Shown piece by piece: positions 60,004 to 64,000 of a DNA stretch of 64,000 nt. A program made the position numbers and the translations under genes. The notes below the pieces were generated by a model. It saw only the letters and a list, made by a program, of their open reading frames with translations, was not told where the DNA came from and made no database searches. Source of the stretch: Rhodococcoides fascians NBRC 12155 = LMG 3623 (GTDB lineage: Bacteria > Actinomycetota > Actinomycetes > Mycobacteriales > Mycobacteriaceae). The stretch covers positions 1,137,501 to 1,201,500 of the forward strand of contig NZ_BCWW01000001.1 in the NCBI RefSeq assembly GCF_001894785.1, given 5' to 3'. Positions within the stretch are counted from its first letter, which is position 1, and the number at the start of each line of letters is the position of its first letter.

Positions 60004-61197
60004 GTGAATCTTTCCACGGCCCGGCTGGTACAGATGCGTCCGCGCGATCCGAACGAACCGCATCGCGCGGCGAGTCCACTCGAATTGTTCTTCGACCTCG
60101 TCTTCGTCGTGGCCGTCAGTATCGCGGCGGTGCAACTCCATCACGCGCTCACCGAGAACCACGTCGCCGACGGTCTGCTCAGCTACGCCCTCGTGTTCTT
60201 CGCGATCTGGTGGGCGTGGATGAACTTCACGTGGTTCGCCACCTCCTTCGATACCGACGACTGGCTGTATCGAACGCTGACCGTCGTGCAGATGGCCGGT
60301 GTGCTGGTGCTCGCCGCCGGAGTCGAATCGGCGTTCGTGGACAAGGATTTTGCGGTCGTAGTGCTCGGCTACGTCGTGATGCGCGTGGCGATGGTGACGC
60401 AATGGGTTCGAGCGTCTCGGACCGGTGACTACAAGAAGACCGCACTGACATACGCGACAGGCATTGCAGGAGTTCAAGTTCTCTGGATTCTCTGGCTGGT
60501 GCTGTTCGACGGCACAGCCGCCGTCGTCTTGTTCTTCGTGTTGGCAGCCGCGGAAATGGCGGTTCCACTGATCGCCGAACGCAGCGGGTCGACGCCATGG
60601 CACCCGCATCACATCACCGAACGCTATGGGCTGTTCACGCTGATACTGCTCGGCGAGAGTCTGCTCGCATCGGCCAACGCCATCATCGAAGCGCTGCACG
60701 ACGAGACGGCTCTGGCACCGTTGATCTCGATTTCCGTCCTCACCCTCGTCGTCACCGCGAGTCTGTGGTGGATCTACTTCTGGCCGCCGCACCACCGGGC
60801 CATCGGAAAGTTCGGCAACTCGCTGATCTACGGCTACGCGCACTACTTCATCTTCGCCGCGGCGGGCGCGTTCTCGGCCGGCATCGAGGTCGAGATCGAT
60901 GTGCTCACCGAACACAGCAAGCTCGGCGACGTCGCAGCGTCGTTCACCGTCACGGTTCCGATTGCGATATTCGTCCTCGGCGTCTGGCTGATCGCCATCC
61001 GCGCCCACGCGGATCGCGTCGTCAACATCGCAGTTCCGGTCGGTGCCGTGCTCGTGTTGTTCGACCCGATCATTCCCATCCCGATCACCCTCACCGCGGT
61101 CGTCATGATCGTCGTCGTCGGCGTGCTCGTCGCACGCGGGCCACGACCCCCAGCGTTAGGTCGTTCCGCGGGCTCCACTCCCCAGCGTCCCGCATGA
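60004..61197 (+). CDS. Low-temperature-requirement A (LtrA) family membrane protein
   Basis: The 397-residue product has about 10-12 membrane segments of the LtrA family, with ASPLELFFDLVFVVAVS, ERYGLFTLILLGESLLASANAI and FWPPHH. LtrA proteins are of unknown transport or stress role. GTG 60004 is favoured because TACTCT lies 6 nt upstream, and ATG 59986 is alternative. The last 15 residues contain GRSAGSTP, encoded by a copy of the dispersed repeat, and are probably a recent addition. Confidence 0.85.
   Translation: MNLSTARLVQMRPRDPNEPHRAASPLELFFDLVFVVAVSIAAVQLHHALTENHVADGLLSYALVFFAIWWAWMNFTWFATSFDTDDWLYRTLTVVQMAGVLVLAAGVESAFVDKDFAVVVLGYVVMRVAMVTQWVRASRTGDYKKTALTYATGIAGVQVLWILWLVLFDGTAAVVLFFVLAAAEMAVPLIAERSGSTPWHPHHITERYGLFTLILLGESLLASANAIIEALHDETALAPLISISVLTLVVTASLWWIYFWPPHHRAIGKFGNSLIYGYAHYFIFAAAGAFSAGIEVEIDVLTEHSKLGDVAASFTVTVPIAIFVLGVWLIAIRAHADRVVNIAVPVGAVLVLFDPIIPIPITLTAVVMIVVVGVLVARGPRPPALGRSAGSTPQRPA
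61159..61182 (+). repeat. Dispersed repeat, copy within the LtrA C-terminus
   Basis: GGTCGTTCCGCGGGCTCCAC plus TCCC is the inverted, one-mismatch copy of the motif seen at 30313, 30343 and 30908. In the LtrA frame it reads GRSAGSTP, just before the stop. Confidence 0.8.
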
Positions 61198-61209
61198 GAA
61201 ACTGACCAC

Positions 61210-61965
61210 ATGAGTATCGGAACCCTGATTCTGCTTCGTCACGGCGAGAGCGAATGGAACGCGTCCAACCAGTTCACCGGCTGGGTCGACGTGCGACTGA
61301 CCGAGAAGGGCGAGGCCGAGGGCAAGCGCGCCGGCCAGCTCCTCGCCGAGGCGGGCGTACTGCCCGACCTGCTGTACACCTCGCTGCTGCGCCGCGCGAT
61401 CAGCACCGCGAACCTCGCGCTCGACGCGGCCGAGCGGCATTGGATCCCCGTCGTGCGCGATTGGCGTCTGAACGAGCGGCACTACGGCGCACTGCAGGGC
61501 TTGAACAAGGCCGAGACCAAGGACAAGTACGGCAACGAGCAGTTCATGCTGTGGCGTCGTAGCTACGACACTCCGCCACCCGCCATCGAGGTCGGCAGCG
61601 AATTCAGCCAGGATGCCGATCCCCGCTACGCCGACCTGGACAGCGTTCCGCTGACCGAATGTCTCGCCGACGTCGTCGAACGGCTCATCCCGTACTTCGA
61701 GGAGACGATCGTCGCCGATCTGAAGGCCGGCAAGAACGTGCTCGTCGCCGCACACGGCAACTCGCTGCGTGCACTCGTGAAGTACCTCGACGAGATCTCC
61801 GACGCGGACATCGCCGAACTGAACATCCCCACCGGCATCCCACTGCAATACGACCTCACCGAGGTCGACGGCAAGCTGAAGCCGACCAATCCGGGTGGCA
61901 CCTACCTGGATCCGGAAGCAGCGGCTGCGGGTGCGGCTGCCGTGGCAAACCAGGGCGGTAAGTAA
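61210..61965 (+). CDS. gpm1: 2,3-bisphosphoglycerate-dependent phosphoglycerate mutase
   Basis: It interconverts 3- and 2-phosphoglycerate in glycolysis and gluconeogenesis. The 251-residue product has the phosphohistidine His11 in [23 protein letters not shown], the E-R pair in [16 protein letters not shown], and the second His in [10 protein letters not shown]. It belongs to the cofactor-dependent dPGM group. GAAACT lies 6 nt before ATG 61210. Its position next to senX3-regX3 matches M. tuberculosis Rv0489-Rv0491. Confidence 0.97.
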   Translation: MSIGTLILLRHGESEWNASNQFTGWVDVRLTEKGEAEGKRAGQLLAEAGVLPDLLYTSLLRRAISTANLALDAAERHWIPVVRDWRLNERHYGALQGLNKAETKDKYGNEQFMLWRRSYDTPPPAIEVGSEFSQDADPRYADLDSVPLTECLADVVERLIPYFEETIVADLKAGKNVLVAAHGNSLRALVKYLDEISDADIAELNIPTGIPLQYDLTEVDGKLKPTNPGGTYLDPEAAAAGAAAVANQGGK

Positions 61966-61984
61966 CTCCGCCACGCACAAACCG

Positions 61985-62002
61985 GCAGTTTGTCGAAACT
62001 GC
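61985..62002 (+). terminator. Short hairpin after gpm1
   Basis: GCAGTTT (61985-61991) pairs with AAACTGC (61996-62002) across a GTCG loop, 20 bp after the stop. It is a weak terminator candidate. Confidence 0.45.
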
Positions 62003-62003
62003 A

Positions 62004-62021
62004 GGTGAACGAACGAAGAAC
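62004..62021 (-). promoter_or_regulatory. PHO-box-like RegX3 site ahead of senX3
   Basis: On the minus strand, GTTCTTC-GTTC-GTTCACC gives two 11-nt-spaced GTTCxxC units, the direct-repeat design of actinobacterial PHO boxes bound by PhoB/PhoP/RegX3-type regulators. It ends 82 bp before the senX3 start. Autoregulation is inferred. Confidence 0.55.
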
Positions 62022-62102
62022 ACTGCCGACGAGGGCTATGACGACCAGGGAAATGCCTGCACCCTGCGTATGTGAGCCGTCCATCGAACGTACGATTCCG
62101 GT

Positions 62103-63275
62103 GTGAGTGTTGCATCGGCCGTACTACTGGCAATTGCCGCGGCCTTCGTGGGATACCTCGTCGGCGGTGTTCTGATCCCGTACCTCAACACTCGACACTC
62201 GGAGCGCCGCCGCGCCACCTCCGGATTGACGATGTCGCAGGTACTGGACCTGATCGTGCTGGCGTCGGAGAGCGGTATCGCCGTCGTCGATCAATTTCAC
62301 GACGTGGTGCTGTCGAATCCTCGGGCCGAGGAGCTCGGTCTGGTGCGTAACCGTTCCATCGACGAGCGGGCGTGGGCCGCGGCGACGAAAGTGCTGTCCG
62401 ACGGCAATCCCGTCGAAGTCGATCTCAGTGCCAAGGCCCCCCGGCCCGGCCGCGACAAGATCGCCGTCCGGTGCGTCGCGAGACTGCTCAGCAAAGAAGA
62501 CCGACGGTTCGTCGTTCTCTTCGCCGACGACGATTCCGAGCAGGTACGGATGGAGGCCACGCGTCGTGACTTCGTGGCCAACGTCAGTCACGAACTCAAG
62601 ACACCGGTCGGTGCCATGAGCCTGCTGGCCGAGGCGCTGCTCGAATCCGCCGACGATCCCGACTCCGTCCGGCACTTCGGCGGCAAGGTCGTCGCCGAAT
62701 CCAAGCGCCTGGGCAACATGGTGACCGAGCTGATCGCGCTGTCGCGTCTGCAGGGGGCCGAGAAACTGCCCGACCTGGAAGTGGTGGACGTGGACACCGT
62801 CGTCAACGAGGCGATGGACCGGTCCAAACTCGCTGCCGAGAACGCGGGCATCTCCGTCACCACCGACCACCCGAGCGGGCTCGAAGTACTCGGCGACCAG
62901 GCGCTACTGGTGACGGCGCTCGCCAATCTCATCCAGAACGCGATCGCGTACTCCTCCGACGGTTCGCCCGTTTCGGTCAGTAGGGCATTGCGCGGCTCCA
63001 ACGTCGCGTTCGCCGTCACCGACCGAGGAATCGGTATCGCCAAGGCGGACCAGGAACGCGTCTTCGAGAGATTCTTCCGCGTCGACAAAGCTCGGTCGCG
63101 GGCCACCGGCGGGACAGGCCTCGGCCTTGCCATCGCCAAACACGTCGCAGCCAACCACAACGGCAGCATCTCGCTGTGGAGCAAGCTGGGCACCGGATCC
63201 ACCTTCACCCTCCAGATCCCCGCGTACTTCGAAGAAGAAGACGACGCCGCGGTTACAGAAAGAGAGAATCAGTGA
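62103..63275 (+). CDS. senX3: Sensor histidine kinase SenX3 (phosphate sensing)
   Basis: SenX3 phosphorylates RegX3 in response to phosphate limitation. The 390-residue product has one strong N-terminal membrane segment (residues about 3-25), a PAS-like domain (about 45-145), the phospho-acceptor His163 in [12 protein letters not shown], and HATPase motifs [16 protein letters not shown] and [14 protein letters not shown] 62103 has TACGAT 6 nt upstream. It overlaps regX3 by 4 nt; the intergenic MIRU repeat seen in M. tuberculosis is absent. Confidence 0.97.
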   Translation: MSVASAVLLAIAAAFVGYLVGGVLIPYLNTRHSERRRATSGLTMSQVLDLIVLASESGIAVVDQFHDVVLSNPRAEELGLVRNRSIDERAWAAATKVLSDGNPVEVDLSAKAPRPGRDKIAVRCVARLLSKEDRRFVVLFADDDSEQVRMEATRRDFVANVSHELKTPVGAMSLLAEALLESADDPDSVRHFGGKVVAESKRLGNMVTELIALSRLQGAEKLPDLEVVDVDTVVNEAMDRSKLAAENAGISVTTDHPSGLEVLGDQALLVTALANLIQNAIAYSSDGSPVSVSRALRGSNVAFAVTDRGIGIAKADQERVFERFFRVDKARSRATGGTGLGLAIAKHVAANHNGSISLWSKLGTGSTFTLQIPAYFEEEDDAAVTERENQ

Positions 63276-63961
63276 CCAACGTTCTGATCGTGGAAGACGA
63301 AGAGTCGTTGGCCGATCCACTGGCCTTCCTGCTCCGCAAAGAGGGGTTCGAGGCCACCGTCGTCGGCGACGGACCGTCGGCTCTGGCCGAATTCGATCGT
63401 GCCGGCGCGGACATCGTGCTGCTCGACCTGATGCTTCCCGGAATGAGCGGCACCGACGTGTGCAAGCAATTGCGTTCGCGCTCAGGCGTTCCCGTGATCA
63501 TGGTGACCGCGCGTGACAGTGAGATCGACAAGGTCGTCGGGCTCGAACTCGGTGCCGACGACTACGTCACCAAGCCGTATTCGGCCCGTGAGCTGATCGC
63601 TCGTATCCGCGCCGTACTGCGCCGCGGCAGTGACGCCGAGGTCGATGGCGGCACCGACACCGGAGTGCTCGAGGCCGGGCCGGTGCGGATGGACGTCGAA
63701 CGTCACGTGGTGATGGTCGGATCCGATCAGATCACGTTGCCGCTCAAGGAGTTCGACCTGCTCGAATACCTGCTGCGCAACTCCGGCCGGGTCCTGACCA
63801 GGGGCCAGTTGATCGACCGAGTCTGGGGTGCGGACTACGTGGGCGACACGAAGACTCTTGACGTGCACGTCAAACGACTGCGGTCGAAAATCGAGACCGA
63901 CCCGGCCAAGCCGGAGCATCTCGTCACCGTGCGCGGTCTGGGCTACAAGCTCGAGGGGTAG
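63272..63961 (+). CDS. regX3: Response regulator RegX3 (OmpR/PhoB family)
   Basis: The 229-residue product has a receiver domain (residues 1-120) with the phospho-acceptor Asp52 in VLLDLMLPG and [14 protein letters not shown]-terminal winged-helix domain follows (about 130-229), with [31 protein letters not shown] and [14 protein letters not shown]. It controls phosphate-starvation genes. GTG 63272 overlaps the senX3 stop, with AAAGAGAG as ribosome site. Confidence 0.97.
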   Translation: MTNVLIVEDEESLADPLAFLLRKEGFEATVVGDGPSALAEFDRAGADIVLLDLMLPGMSGTDVCKQLRSRSGVPVIMVTARDSEIDKVVGLELGADDYVTKPYSARELIARIRAVLRRGSDAEVDGGTDTGVLEAGPVRMDVERHVVMVGSDQITLPLKEFDLLEYLLRNSGRVLTRGQLIDRVWGADYVGDTKTLDVHVKRLRSKIETDPAKPEHLVTVRGLGYKLEG

Positions 63962-64000
63962 AGCCTGCGGCATGTGAGTGGAAACGCGTAGTCGGCTACC
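63962..64000. repeat. Truncated repeat and hairpin at the right edge
   Basis: Directly after the regX3 stop lie GCCTGCGG, the core of the dispersed repeat, and then CATGTGAGTGGAAACGCGTAG, the left arm of the GTAG hairpin family. The other arm is outside the window. It is probably the regX3 terminator. Confidence 0.6.

Noticed and set aside
1..64000. tRNA, rRNA, CRISPR and prophage genes
   Set aside because: None could be recognised by reading either strand, though small RNAs without obvious structure could be missed.

Overview
The window is high-GC actinobacterial DNA from a mycolic-acid bacterium, most likely a Rhodococcus or close relative. I infer this from gene content (ramB, isocitrate lyase, HbhA, mshA, SenX3-RegX3, an antigen-85-type esterase, a PapA-type acyltransferase, F420-dependent oxidoreductases) and from gene order. 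From about 9.1 to 40.7 kb and again from 61.2 to 64.0 kb the order follows the Mycobacterium tuberculosis segment Rv0465c-Rv0491: ramB, icl, fadB2, a TetR regulator, a DUF445 protein, an XRE regulator, hbhA, a DUF2516 protein, deoC, a DUF2993 protein, DUF2505 proteins, murB, an L,D-transpeptidase, an SDR, a ROK regulator, mshA, a YbjN protein, gpm1, senX3 and regX3. No rRNA, tRNA, CRISPR array, prophage or intact insertion sequence was seen.

Layout. 0-1.7 kb: start of a secreted protein, an autoregulated HTH/membrane-protein pair and an unknown protein. 1.7-8.3 kb: a copper amine oxidase and aldehyde dehydrogenase operon read leftwards, a TetR regulator, and a divergent Mqo-like dehydrogenase with a metallo-beta-lactamase-fold hydrolase. 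8.3-16.4 kb: an LLM-class F420 enzyme, RamB, isocitrate lyase, hydroxybutyryl-CoA dehydrogenase and a zinc alcohol dehydrogenase, with a DUF559/AbiEi-like gene bracketed by two 58-bp palindromes. 16.5-19.7 kb: PPK2, an F420 oxidoreductase, an iron-siderophore binding lipoprotein with an IdeR-like box, and a DJ-1 protein. 19.7-40.7 kb: the envelope and redox core (TetR/DUF445, XRE/hbhA, purU, deoC, murB, a Rieske-type hydrolase, L,D-transpeptidase, mshA), interrupted by small accessory genes.

40.7-61.2 kb: a 20-kb block absent between the YbjN gene and gpm1 in M. tuberculosis. It holds a purine permease, a BMP-type nucleoside ABC transporter, an acyl-CoA ligase and, at 49.2-58.7 kb, a secreted and envelope lipid cluster: a GpgS-like glycosyltransferase, an antigen-85-like esterase, a PapA-like acyltransferase, a DHA2 exporter, two paralogous secreted lipases and an S15 hydrolase. 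Related palindromic repeats sit at 49.1, 58.7 and 59.8 kb, at the edges of these modules. I regard this cluster as the best candidate for an undescribed pathway, probably synthesis, export and remodelling of an acylated sugar lipid.

Other points: many genes look leaderless, with a -10 hexamer 6-7 nt before an ATG or GTG. One of these is a 37-codon cysteine-containing leader ORF ahead of the ROK regulator. A PHO-box-like direct repeat precedes senX3. A short dispersed repeat appears in the same reading frame (RSAGSTP) at protein termini.
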